From Planctomycetota bacterium (GTDB lineage: Bacteria > Planctomycetota > Phycisphaerae > Sedimentisphaerales > Anaerohalosphaeraceae): a stretch of 43,266 nt of DNA. The stretch covers positions 1 through 43,266 of the forward strand of contig VRUI01000043.1 of the NCBI GenBank assembly GCA_019456225.1, read 5' to 3'. The position numbers and the translations under genes were made by a program. Of the stretch, positions 1 through 7,370 are shown in pieces; the first letter of the stretch is position 1, and every line of letters begins with the position of its first letter. The notes under the pieces were generated by a model. The model had not been told where the DNA came from. It searched no databases and worked only from the letters and a program-made list of their open reading frames with translations.

Positions 1-218
1 ATTTTGCCAAAGATAAGGTAGAAATAAAACGAAAAGTTAAAGATTTATAATCATCCTGTTATCCTGTCAAAAAAGAAGGCTTAGAGTGATTAACAGGAAA
101 TATCGTGAACGGTTACGCAGCTTTTATTTGTTCCGGCGCTTGCATTATCCGCGGGTCTTCCTTCGGCGGACAGGCTCCCTTCGGGATTTCGCTTCGCTCA
201 ACTTCGGGCTTTTGCTTT
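1..218. other. Intergenic left edge, no gene seen
   Basis: No convincing gene is visible here. The stretch holds ATCCTGT twice with an 8 bp period (53-59, 61-67), the 12-mer GTGAACGGTTAC (105-116), which recurs in reverse complement near the right edge, and GC-rich CTTCGG-type inverted motifs at about 130-220. It looks like repeat-rich intergenic DNA downstream of the deacylase gene. A short open frame at 86-292 has no coding look and overlaps the end of the deacylase gene. Confidence 0.5.
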
Positions 219-680
219 CTATAGTGACGGGTAGCAGAAGCTTAAAACCCTTGGCCTTGCCAGTCTCATGTATTCTTTCATGTCCATCTTGATCGCCTTT
301 TCGTGCGTCCCTCCCTGGAAGAAGATATATTCGTCGTCTTCGAGGCTGGAATCCATAAACGTCAGCAGCCCGTACAGGATGCCGAAGGGCGGTTCCGCGC
401 CGAGCGAGCAGTCGACGAATAGTTTTGCCAATACGGATTCGTCGGCGAGTTCTATTTCGTTGGCGCCCACCTGGCGTTTCAGCGTGTCAAAGTCGATCTT
501 GTAGCATGCCGGCAAAACACACATGTAATACTCTTCATCGGCGCGGATGATCACCGGTTTGGCGACCATAATGCCTGGAATGTGTGCCTGGGCGGCGAGT
601 TCCTGACTGGTAAATGTTGGCAGATGTTCGGTTACCTCATAATTGGCCGAAACCCTGTCAAGAAAATCCATAAGTTTCAT
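219..680 (-). CDS. YbaK/EbsC-family aminoacyl-tRNA deacylase-like protein
   Basis: A 153-residue protein of the YbaK/ProX/EbsC fold. Members of this family hydrolyse mischarged aminoacyl-tRNAs in the cytoplasm. The family lysine lies in VAKPVIIRAD near residue 45, and the C-terminal glycine-histidine segment FQGGTHEKAIKM is present, as expected for the substrate pocket. The open frame extends to 737, but ATG at 678-680 is chosen because GGAGG sits about 7 nt upstream (reverse of positions 681-695) and because the protein then begins at the normal family N-terminus. The gene stands alone between non-coding DNA and a small membrane protein gene. The substrate amino acid cannot be told from sequence; a free-standing editing role is inferred. 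Confidence 0.8.
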   Translation of the reverse strand: MKLMDFLDRVSANYEVTEHLPTFTSQELAAQAHIPGIMVAKPVIIRADEEYYMCVLPACYKIDFDTLKRQVGANEIELADESVLAKLFVDCSLGAEPPFGILYGLLTFMDSSLEDDEYIFFQGGTHEKAIKMDMKEYMRLARPRVLSFCYPSL

Positions 681-776
681 AGTACACCTCCGTGGAAAAA
701 AGTTTAGTTCACAAGTTTCAATAATTACTAATGCCAAACTGTGGAGGCAGTTCGGAGGAAAAAGCAGAGTATGTTA

Positions 777-971
777 TTATGTCCCATGAAGAGGGGCCGC
801 GAATACTGAAAGTAAGATGATCATTGCCAGCAGAGCGATTATCCGGATTACCAGCCAAAAACGATCGTTAATGGTATGGTCGATGTGGAGGCCGAATCTG
901 TGAAGATTATCCCGCAGACTGTGTGAAACCACTTTAAAAGAGGTTACGGGCCGTAATCGGTTTGGGTGCAT
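777..971 (-). CDS. Small single-pass membrane protein, unknown function
   Basis: A 64-residue protein. The first 40 residues are basic and polar (several Arg and His), followed by one hydrophobic segment of about 20 residues (roughly 39-59, WLVIRIIALLAMIILLSVFA) and a short tail. This predicts a small inner-membrane protein with a cytoplasmic N-terminus. A GGAGATAGGGGG stretch precedes the ATG, giving a usable ribosome-binding site. I do not recognise a family. It could be a chance open frame, but the single clean membrane segment and the Shine-Dalgarno-like sequence favour a real gene. Confidence 0.45.
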   Translation of the reverse strand: MHPNRLRPVTSFKVVSHSLRDNLHRFGLHIDHTINDRFWLVIRIIALLAMIILLSVFAAPLHGT

Positions 972-1097
972 AAAACCCCCTATCTCCGGTTTACAGATCT
1001 ACCGGTATAAACGGTTCAATTATTACAATACCTTGCGCGCGGAATACACGCTCTATTTAAAGTATAACCCGAAAATTGTGATATCAAAATTTTATGC

Positions 1098-2021
1098 TTA
1101 TTTTTCCCAAAGATTTTTTGGGTAGAGGCCTTTGTCGACCAATTCTGCAAGTTTGGCAACTACTGTTGGTTTGTCGTCTGGGTATGTTATTCCGAACCAG
1201 CTTGCCTCGGATTTGAGAACTTTGACTTTGGCGGTCGACTGGTTTATCAGGTCGTCGACGACGAATGGGATATAGAATTCTGATTTTTCCTCATTACCGT
1301 GTTCGGCGAGGAATTTGTCGAAGCTGGTTTTCAGGTGCGTAAAAATCGAAGGTCCGAATCCCCAGAGGTTCATCGATACTACCTCTTCGCCGGTGAGTGT
1401 TTTGTCTTTGCCGGCGTCATCGAGGCAGGTTATGATGGAGTTGTTTTTGGCGATCTGAGCGTGTTCGGCTACTTTGAGGAGATTGCCGGCATCGTCGCAT
1501 TGGCAGACGCCGCGTGCTACGCTTCCGTTTTCCGACAGTGTGTTGCTGAGGGTATAGCCGACCATGCAGTAGTCGTTTTCGCCGGCTGCTGCGGTGAGGT
1601 ATTCGGCTATCGCTTTGTATGAGTATCCACCGTAGAAGTCGTCGGCGTTTATTACGGCGAATGGTTCGTTGATGACGTCGGCAGCGACGAGGATGGCGTG
1701 GCCGGTGCCCCAGGGTTTTTCGCGGCCCTGTGGAAGGGGGAAATCGCCGAGCGATCTGTCCAGTTCCTGGTAGACGTACTTAACTTCGCAAAGACCGTCG
1801 AGCTTGTCGCCGATCATGTCCTTGAAGGCCTGCTCGAATGACTGGCGGATGACAAAGACGATCTTGCCGAAGCCTGCTTTTATCGCGTCATACATCGAGT
1901 ACTCTATAATAGCCTCGCCGCTGGGACCGATAGGATCGATCTGTTTTAGCCCGCCATAGCGACTGCCCATACCGGCAGCGAGAACGAGCAGCGATGGTTT
2001 TGTTTTGTTTGGTTCAGTCAT
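1098..2021 (-). CDS. NDP-sugar nucleotidyltransferase-like protein
   Basis: A 307-residue protein of the nucleotidyltransferase (GT-A-like) superfamily. The N-terminal signature LVLAAGMGSRYGGLKQ (about residues 11-26) is the nucleotide-binding loop of sugar-1-phosphate nucleotidyltransferases, and NADDFYGG (about 126-133) supplies the metal-binding acidic residues. Such enzymes join a nucleoside triphosphate to a sugar phosphate in the cytoplasm for envelope glycan synthesis. It is the last of three minus-strand genes (pdxJ, dapA, this), but a 130 bp gap with a long palindrome separates it from dapA. No good Shine-Dalgarno sequence is seen. A TATAAT hexamer lies only 3 nt before the ATG, so the start or the promoter may be unusual. 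The sugar substrate is unknown. Confidence 0.75.
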   Translation of the reverse strand: MTEPNKTKPSLLVLAAGMGSRYGGLKQIDPIGPSGEAIIEYSMYDAIKAGFGKIVFVIRQSFEQAFKDMIGDKLDGLCEVKYVYQELDRSLGDFPLPQGREKPWGTGHAILVAADVINEPFAVINADDFYGGYSYKAIAEYLTAAAGENDYCMVGYTLSNTLSENGSVARGVCQCDDAGNLLKVAEHAQIAKNNSIITCLDDAGKDKTLTGEEVVSMNLWGFGPSIFTHLKTSFDKFLAEHGNEEKSEFYIPFVVDDLINQSTAKVKVLKSEASWFGITYPDDKPTVVAKLAELVDKGLYPKNLWEK

Positions 2022-2051
2022 GTTATTATACCCAAATGAGAATTATTTTCA

Positions 2052-2127
2052 GGGTGGCACCTTCAAGCGAAGCTTGTGGGTGTCCGGGGCAAAGCACCCA
2101 CAAGCCTGCGGCTTGAAGGTGCCACCC
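2052..2127. repeat. Long imperfect palindrome, copy 1
   Basis: The left arm starts GGGTGGCACCTTCAAGC and the right arm ends GCTTGAAGGTGCCACCC. The arms pair for about 30 bp around a short centre, with a small mismatch where GAAG faces CTGCGG. The same element recurs at 3916-3992 in the opposite orientation. It lies between the nucleotidyltransferase gene and dapA. It could fold as a hairpin in DNA or RNA; there is no T-tract, so it is not a typical terminator. Confidence 0.85.
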
Positions 2128-2150
2128 AGGAATTTGTATGTCCCGCTGGT

Positions 2151-3020
2151 TTACAGCAGTCCGTAGTTTTTTAGGATTTTCTTTAATAATATTTTTTTTG
2201 CATCGCTTAGCGGTGTCATCGGCAGCCGCAGTTCTTCCGGAGCCATGTCTAATATTTCCATCGCCGCTTTGATGGGTATCGGGTTTGTTGACATGCTTAG
2301 AAGGCTCTTTGAGAGTGTAAAGAGTTTGTGGTGCCATTTTCTTGCGCTTACCAGGTCGCCCTGCAGGATCAGGTCGGTCATCGCTTTTACGTCTGCCGGT
2401 ACTATGTTGGCAACTACGCTGATTACGCCTTTTCCTCCGACCGACGCAAGCGGCAGTGTCAGTGAGTCGTCGCCCGACAGTATGGTCAGGTCGCAGTTGC
2501 CCGCGATGTCGCTTGCGATGTCGAGGCTGCCGGTAGCTTCCTTGACGGCGACGATGTTTTCAATGCGCGACAGGCGAATGATGGTCTCGGCGGTCATGCC
2601 CGCTGCGCATCTGCCGGGGATGTTGTACAGTACCACGGGCAGGTTGACTTCTCTTGCGATCATCTTGAAGTGCTGGTAGAAGCCTTCCTGTGTTGGTTTG
2701 TTGTAGTATGGCGTTACCTGCAGAGATGCGTCTGCGCCGGCTTTGCGTGCGTGTTCTGTCAGGTCGATGGCTTCGGCAGTGCTGTTGGAACCGGTGCCGG
2801 CGATTACCGGGATCGCTCCATTGACAGTTTTGACGACGAACTCGATAACTTTTTTGTGCTCCTGGTGGGATAGTGTCGGGCATTCGCCGGTTGTGCCGGT
2901 CGGGACGATACCGTCGGTTCCGCTTTCCAGGTGAAAGTCAATGAGTTCTTCGAGTGTTCTGTAATCCACTTTCCCGTTCTGGAACGGTGTTATTAATGCT
3001 ACCATTGATCCGCTAAACAT
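2151..3020 (-). CDS. dapA: 4-hydroxy-tetrahydrodipicolinate synthase
   Basis: DapA condenses pyruvate with aspartate semialdehyde, the first committed step of lysine and diaminopimelate synthesis in the cytoplasm. The 289-residue length is normal for the family. The Schiff-base lysine is K160 in VAVKEAT. The proton-relay threonines lie in GTTGE (43-44), and the tyrosines are Y106 (TPYYNKP) and Y132 (LYNIPGR). The start is supported by AAGGAG 7 nt upstream. It sits 50 bp downstream of pdxJ on the same strand and is likely co-transcribed with it. Closely related NAL-superfamily aldolases share the fold, but the motif set fits DapA best. Confidence 0.93.
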   Translation of the reverse strand: MFSGSMVALITPFQNGKVDYRTLEELIDFHLESGTDGIVPTGTTGECPTLSHQEHKKVIEFVVKTVNGAIPVIAGTGSNSTAEAIDLTEHARKAGADASLQVTPYYNKPTQEGFYQHFKMIAREVNLPVVLYNIPGRCAAGMTAETIIRLSRIENIVAVKEATGSLDIASDIAGNCDLTILSGDDSLTLPLASVGGKGVISVVANIVPADVKAMTDLILQGDLVSARKWHHKLFTLSKSLLSMSTNPIPIKAAMEILDMAPEELRLPMTPLSDAKKILLKKILKNYGLL

Positions 3021-3070
3021 TTTTATGCTCCTTTATTTTAGATCGGAGAGCTTGCGCTCTCGCGCTTTTA

Positions 3071-3787
3071 CTATCCGTTAATTAGTTTTATCATTTCCTG
3101 CGTTGCCTGTTTCATTCCTACCAGTACGGCTCTTGAGACTATGCTGTGTCCGATGTTGAATTCGCAGAGGCCTTCTATTTTTGCGACCGGTGCGATGTTT
3201 CTGTATGTCAGTCCGTGGCCCGCGTGGACGATCAGACCGCTTGTCAGGGCTATGTCGCGTCCATCGCGAAGGGCGTTCAATGTTTTTTCGATTGCCCTGT
3301 CGGTCTTTGCGTTTGCGTACATCCCGGTGTGCAGTTCGACAGCGTCACAGCCGGTCTCGGCAGACGCGAGGATGTGTTCTTCGTTGGGTGTAATGAACGT
3401 GCTGACGAGTATGCCTTTTTTGTGCATGCGTTTTACGATGGCGGCGATGCGTTTTTTATTTTTTACGCAGTCCAGTCCGCCCTCGGTTGTAAGCTCGGCT
3501 CGCTTTTCAGGGACCAGTGTTACCTGGTCTGGTCTTATCCTCTCGGCGATCTTGACGATCGGTTCGGCAATCGACATCTCGAGGTTAAACTTGCTTGCGA
3601 CGGTTTGCTTTAGGACTTCGACGTCTCTGTCTGAGATGTGCCGTCTGTCCTGACGCAGGTGGACTGTTATGCCGTTTGCGCCGGCAAGCTCGCAGATCGA
3701 AGCTGCCCACGCCGGGTCCGGCTCGTCCGTCTTACGGGCCTGGCGGATGGTCGCTACATGATCGATATTTACGTTTAATAATGCCAT
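3071..3787 (-). CDS. pdxJ: Pyridoxine 5'-phosphate synthase
   Basis: PdxJ condenses 1-deoxyxylulose 5-phosphate with 3-amino-2-oxopropyl phosphate, the last ring-forming step of DXP-dependent vitamin B6 synthesis. The 238-residue protein has the family's N-terminal strand NVNIDHVATIRQARKTDEPDP, the HLRQDRRHI phosphate-binding segment and the VTLVPEKR(A)ELTTEGG active-site segment with its catalytic glutamate, and it ends with the GHSIVSRAV phosphate cradle. An AGGGAC element precedes the ATG. It is first in a minus-strand group ahead of dapA. The region upstream (3788-4039) holds the second long palindrome. Confidence 0.95.
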   Translation of the reverse strand: MALLNVNIDHVATIRQARKTDEPDPAWAASICELAGANGITVHLRQDRRHISDRDVEVLKQTVASKFNLEMSIAEPIVKIAERIRPDQVTLVPEKRAELTTEGGLDCVKNKKRIAAIVKRMHKKGILVSTFITPNEEHILASAETGCDAVELHTGMYANAKTDRAIEKTLNALRDGRDIALTSGLIVHAGHGLTYRNIAPVAKIEGLCEFNIGHSIVSRAVLVGMKQATQEMIKLING

Positions 3788-3915
3788 AATGTGTCCCTGG
3801 TAGTAAAATGGGCGGTTTAACCGGAGATTATAACAGCTTAGAGGGGCGATTCAAGCCTAAAATTGACTCACCCAAAAGCGCGCCAGCGCAATTGAACGAA
3901 ATATGATCGCATATG

Positions 3916-3992
3916 GGGTGGCACCTTCAAGCCGTAGGCTTGTGGGTGCTTTGGGCCAGTGCACCCACAAGCTTCGCTTGAAGGTGCCACCC
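3916..3992. repeat. Long imperfect palindrome, copy 2 (inverted relative to copy 1)
   Basis: The reverse complement of this element matches the one at 2052-2127 almost throughout. The arm holding CGAAGC matches exactly, the other arm differs by one base (GTAGG against GCAGG), and only the central 10 or so bases diverge. It lies in the divergent gap between pdxJ and the SDR gene, so the two copies bracket the dapA-pdxJ pair in opposite orientations. Confidence 0.85.
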
Positions 3993-4022
3993 AAAAAGAC
4001 AATGGAGTAATGTAATTAATCC

Positions 4023-4051
4023 TTGCCAGTGCCCGTTTTTTGGTATATTAT
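4023..4051 (+). promoter_or_regulatory. Sigma-70-type promoter placing +1 at the SDR start codon
   Basis: The -35 element is TTGCCA (4023-4028), followed by a 17 bp spacer and -10 TATTAT (4046-4051). Six bases later comes the ATG at 4058, so the predicted transcription start coincides with the first base of the start codon. No Shine-Dalgarno sequence is present. Confidence 0.5.
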
Positions 4052-4057
4052 CTGGAT

Positions 4058-4801
4058 ATGGAGACTGAATCTATTACTGCTGTTGTTACCGGGGCCAGCG
4101 GGTGTGTTGGCGGTGCTATCGCTGTTGCGCTGTCGCGGGCAGGGTGCAGGTGTGTCTGTCATTACCATCATAATGAGGCGCCGGCGAAGAAAATTGTCGA
4201 AAAAATAATCGCCCAAGGCGGCCGAGCGGTCGCAGTAAAGGCCGATCTTACCGATACTGATGATATTTCCAGACTTTTTGATGCTTACGGCGAATTCGGC
4301 CCGCCCCGGATATTGGTAAACTCGGCTGCGATATTTAAAAGGGGTGCGATCTCCGAAATTACCGCCGAAAACGCCCGGCAGATGCTGGATATTGATCTTG
4401 TTTCGCCAATACTGGTCAGCGCCGCTTTTGCCGAGTCTGTCAAGGGTTTGCAAGTGACCGGCAATATACCAGTGGCGAAAATAGTCAATCTCGTAGACAT
4501 CGGCGGCATCCGTCCCTGGGCAAACTATACAATGTACTGCGCAGCGAAAGCCGGTCTCATCGCGGCGACAAAATCCATGGCCAAGGAACTCGCCCCAGCT
4601 GTCTGCGTAAACGCCGTCGCCCCGGGAGTAGTCTCCTGGCCGGATGACGTAGACAAAGAAGAATACGACCGCCAGGTCTCAATGATACCGGCACAGCGGG
4701 TAGGTACCCCCGAAGAAATAGCAGCAGCGGTAGTCTTCCTGATAAAAAACGACTACATAACCGGCCAGATACTAAACGTCGACGGCGGAAGATGCATGTA
4801 A
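4058..4801 (+). CDS. Short-chain dehydrogenase/reductase, probably leaderless
   Basis: A 247-residue classical SDR. The Rossmann nucleotide-binding motif is TGASGCVG near the N-terminus, the NSAA segment replaces the usual NAAG-type motif, the catalytic pair is in YCAAK, and the C-terminal end INGQ-like segment reads TGQILNVDGG. SDRs of this kind use NAD(P)H to reduce carbonyls, typically 3-oxoacyl-ACP or sugar-type substrates; the substrate here is unknown. The frame opens with a TTG at 4040, but the ATG at 4058 is preferred because the TTG lies inside the promoter spacer and no ribosome-binding site precedes either codon. The stop codon runs into a double hairpin. Confidence 0.85.
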   Translation: METESITAVVTGASGCVGGAIAVALSRAGCRCVCHYHHNEAPAKKIVEKIIAQGGRAVAVKADLTDTDDISRLFDAYGEFGPPRILVNSAAIFKRGAISEITAENARQMLDIDLVSPILVSAAFAESVKGLQVTGNIPVAKIVNLVDIGGIRPWANYTMYCAAKAGLIAATKSMAKELAPAVCVNAVAPGVVSWPDDVDKEEYDRQVSMIPAQRVGTPEEIAAAVVFLIKNDYITGQILNVDGGRCM

Positions 4802-4846
4802 TGTCGGCATCTTGCCGACATTTGCTGTTGGCTGGAAGCCAACAGC
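4801..4846. repeat. Tandem double hairpin after the SDR gene
   Basis: Two perfect stem-loops lie back to back. ATGTCGGC (4801-4808) pairs with GCCGACAT (4814-4821) over a 5 nt loop, and GCTGTTGGCT (4824-4833) pairs with AGCCAACAGC (4837-4846) over a 3 nt loop. No T-tract follows, so this is not a standard intrinsic terminator; it may stabilise the mRNA 3' end or be a dispersed repeat. Confidence 0.75.
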
Positions 4847-4879
4847 ACGAATTAAATCACTAAACAGTGGAGAGCAAAA

Positions 4880-5494
4880 ATGGCGAAGGTTGATTTTAAG
4901 AAGTCGCTTAGGGAGTTTTACTCGGCTAAGGGTGAGCCTAAATTGGTTGAGGTTCCTTCTATGAAATATATCCAGGTTGACGGGGTTGGCGATCCTAATA
5001 CTTCGGCGGCGTTTCAGGAGGCGATGGAGATGTTGTACGGCATTGCTTATACACTTAAGTTTGATATGAAAAAAAATCAGCCGGACGGATATTTCGAGTT
5101 TGTAGTTCCTCCGCTTGAGGCGCTTTGGTGGATGGACCCCGGCCCGTTCGACCCCGATGCAAAGGATAAGTGGCAGTGGACTGTGTTATTAATGCAGCCG
5201 GATTTCGTCACCGATGAGCTTATCGATTCGACAAAGAAAATTCTTAATGCCAAAAAGCCCGACCTTGATCTTGCAAATGTTCGTTACGGGGTTATCGACG
5301 AAGGCTTATCCGCACAGATATTGCACATCGGCCCATATGCCGAGGAAGGTCCGACAATAGAAAAACTGCACGCATTCGTCAAAAGCCAGGGATATACCTT
5401 ACTCGATAAACACCACGAAATATACATGAGCGACCCCAGACGAGTAGCACCGGAAAAGCTCAAGACAATTATTCGGCATCCGGTAGGAGAATAA
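4880..5494 (+). CDS. GyrI-like small-molecule-binding domain protein
   Basis: A 204-residue protein of the GyrI-like/SOUL-type fold, without an attached DNA-binding domain. Recognisable features are the VPSMKYIQVDGVGDPNT opening, the two-fold repeated ferredoxin-like halves, LQ-type LLMQPDFV in the middle, and the late segment QILHIGPYAEEGPTIEKL, which is typical of these stand-alone proteins. The family binds small aromatic or drug-like ligands; some members act as hydrolases. GGAG lies about 8 nt before the ATG. An inverted repeat CAAAAAG/CTTTTTG (5545-5579) lies shortly downstream and could be a weak terminator. The physiological ligand is unknown. Confidence 0.8.
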   Translation: MAKVDFKKSLREFYSAKGEPKLVEVPSMKYIQVDGVGDPNTSAAFQEAMEMLYGIAYTLKFDMKKNQPDGYFEFVVPPLEALWWMDPGPFDPDAKDKWQWTVLLMQPDFVTDELIDSTKKILNAKKPDLDLANVRYGVIDEGLSAQILHIGPYAEEGPTIEKLHAFVKSQGYTLLDKHHEIYMSDPRRVAPEKLKTIIRHPVGE

Positions 5495-5749
5495 TAATTT
5501 TTCCGGAGAATGCGTTACCCTCGCCTCTAAATTACCTATTCCCCCAAAAAGCCCGAAGGGTCGTTTCGTTGACTTTTTGCCCCCTTTAATTTCCTATCGA
5601 TATGGGGAGGACAGAGCAATCCAAATCAGCTTCTGAAGTTTTTACGAACTTTTTACAGAACGACATGAGGTTTGCGTGATAAACTATATGCAGCATAACT
5701 AAGCTGATACATCAATCTGTGAATTCATAACATAAAGATTGGGACAAAA

Positions 5750-7186
5750 ATGGCAAAAAATCGAATTTGGTGTTGTTTGTTGGTAGTTCTTTTGTCCTTA
5801 AGTGCTGGACCGTATGTCTGCGCTAAAATTCAGAAGAAAATCGCCTATAAAGATGTCTTGATAGAGAATGTTCCGCATGTAAGGCAAAAATCGGATTTTT
5901 GCGGTGAGGCATGTGCTGAGATGTATCTTCGTAAACTTGGTAAAAACATCGATCAGGATTGCGTATTTGATCAATCAGGCATTGATCCTCTCAAAGCCCG
6001 CGGTTGTCATACTTCGGAACTTGCAAAAGCTTTGAAAAAAATTGGTTTTAGGGTTGGCGACGTTTGGTATAAGGTCGCTGCTAGTAAGGCTGATAAACAA
6101 ATAGAAACACAATTTGATGAACTTCACGATGATCTGGTCAAAGGTAAGCCTTCGATTGTATGTATGCATTATGATGATGAGCCGGGGACAACTGAACATT
6201 TCCGATTAGTAGTTGGTTATGATTCTAAAAAAGATGAAGTAATATATCATGAGCCAGCCGAGATAATGGGAGCGTATCAACGGATGAAACGCAAGAGGTT
6301 CTTAAAGCTTTGGCCCTTGAAATATGATAAGAAGCAATGGACCATAATACGGATAAGACTCCAAGCGGGGCGAATCAAGAACTTCAAGCCGGCTGACGGA
6401 TTTACAGATGCCGACTATTCACAGCATATAATGAAACTTAAAAGAAAAATTCCTGACAAAGCATTTACTGTTCTTATACAAAAGCCTTTTGTCATTATTG
6501 GCGATGAGTCGCCATCTATGGTTAGGCGACGCTCTGTTTCGACTATCAAGTGGGCAACTGACAAGTTAAAAAAGGATTATTTCAAGAAGGATCCTGATAA
6601 GATCATTGATGTCTGGCTTTTTAAGGATAAGAAAAGCTATGAGAAATACACAAGGAAAATTTTCAAAGACAAACCTGATACACCGTTCGGTTATTTCTCA
6701 CACACGCATAACTCGCTGATTATGAACATTGCTACAGGCGGAGGCACTCTAGTCCATGAAATGGTGCATCCTTTTATCGATTCTAATTTTTCGGAATGTC
6801 CAGCCTGGTTTAATGAGGGACTAGCTTCACTATATGAACAGTGCCGCGAAAATAAAGGGCATATTAATGGACTGACTAATTGGCGGCTTGCAGGATTGCA
6901 GAAGGGCATTCGGGCTGGAGGGATTCCATCTTTTAAGACACTAACGCATTCAAGCACACACAAGTTTTATAATAGTGACAAGGGGAACAACTATGCTCAG
7001 GCACGATATTTGTGTTACTATTTGCAGGAAAAAGGACTTCTGATTAAATACTATCATCAATTCCATGATAATCATAAGAAAGATCCTACTGGTTTTGAAA
7101 CATTGAAAAAAGTGCTTGGTAAAAAGGACATCGAAGCCTTTCAAAAGCAATGGGAAAAATTTATACTTAAACTGACTTTTCCCTAG
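5750..7186 (+). CDS. Secreted fusion of C39-like cysteine peptidase and gluzincin metallopeptidase domains
   Basis: A 478-residue exported protein. Residues 1-25 form a signal peptide. Residues ~35-205 resemble the papain-like peptidase C39 family: C51 in DFCGEACA, H150 in EHFRLVVGYD, and an acidic E168 in YHEPAE where Asp is usual. Residues ~215-478 carry a zinc-metallopeptidase domain with HEMVH (336-340) and the downstream glutamate helix NEGLASLYE (355-363), the gluzincin (DUF1570/MA-clan-like) arrangement. Both active-site sets look intact. Two peptidase types in one chain suggest a periplasmic or surface peptidase, or self-processing; this is inference. The gene appears AT-richer than its neighbours, which may indicate transfer. 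It is followed by repetitive AGGGAATAG sequence and is not in an operon. Confidence 0.75.
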   Translation: MAKNRIWCCLLVVLLSLSAGPYVCAKIQKKIAYKDVLIENVPHVRQKSDFCGEACAEMYLRKLGKNIDQDCVFDQSGIDPLKARGCHTSELAKALKKIGFRVGDVWYKVAASKADKQIETQFDELHDDLVKGKPSIVCMHYDDEPGTTEHFRLVVGYDSKKDEVIYHEPAEIMGAYQRMKRKRFLKLWPLKYDKKQWTIIRIRLQAGRIKNFKPADGFTDADYSQHIMKLKRKIPDKAFTVLIQKPFVIIGDESPSMVRRRSVSTIKWATDKLKKDYFKKDPDKIIDVWLFKDKKSYEKYTRKIFKDKPDTPFGYFSHTHNSLIMNIATGGGTLVHEMVHPFIDSNFSECPAWFNEGLASLYEQCRENKGHINGLTNWRLAGLQKGIRAGGIPSFKTLTHSSTHKFYNSDKGNNYAQARYLCYYLQEKGLLIKYYHQFHDNHKKDPTGFETLKKVLGKKDIEAFQKQWEKFILKLTFP

Positions 7187-7225
7187 GGCAACTAAATGTT
7201 CGCGGTACATTTATTTTAAGATATA

Positions 7226-7270
7226 AGGGAATAGGGGACAAGGGAATAGGAGGGTAGGGGAATAGAGGAC
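7226..7270. repeat. Degenerate ~15 bp tandem repeat
   Basis: Three imperfect copies of a unit like AAGGGAATAGGGGAC run head to tail directly after the double-peptidase gene. They are purine-rich on the plus strand. No function is evident. Confidence 0.55.
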
Positions 7271-7320
7271 TGTCCCTAGTTTTACTTAGTTTTAACGAAT
7301 TACAAATGACGAATTGAGGG

Positions 7321-7370
7321 ATCGCCTTTGGCGATGCTGTTTTATTCTGGGTCCCGGGTCAAGCCCGGGA
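7321..7370. repeat. Two short hairpins at the end of the metallophosphoesterase gene
   Basis: ATCGCC-TTT-GGCGAT (7321-7335) is followed by TCCCGGG/CCCGGGA (7352-7370) in a GTCCCGGGTCAAGCCCGGGA context, a sequence type often seen as a dispersed palindromic repeat in bacterial genomes. The second hairpin overlaps the last codons of the minus-strand gene. Confidence 0.6.

Noticed and set aside
1995..2021. TATAAT just 3 nt before the nucleotidyltransferase ATG as a leaderless promoter
   Set aside because: The -10 to ATG spacing is too short for a normal +1, and the -35 region is poor. Kept only as a remark in the gene entry.
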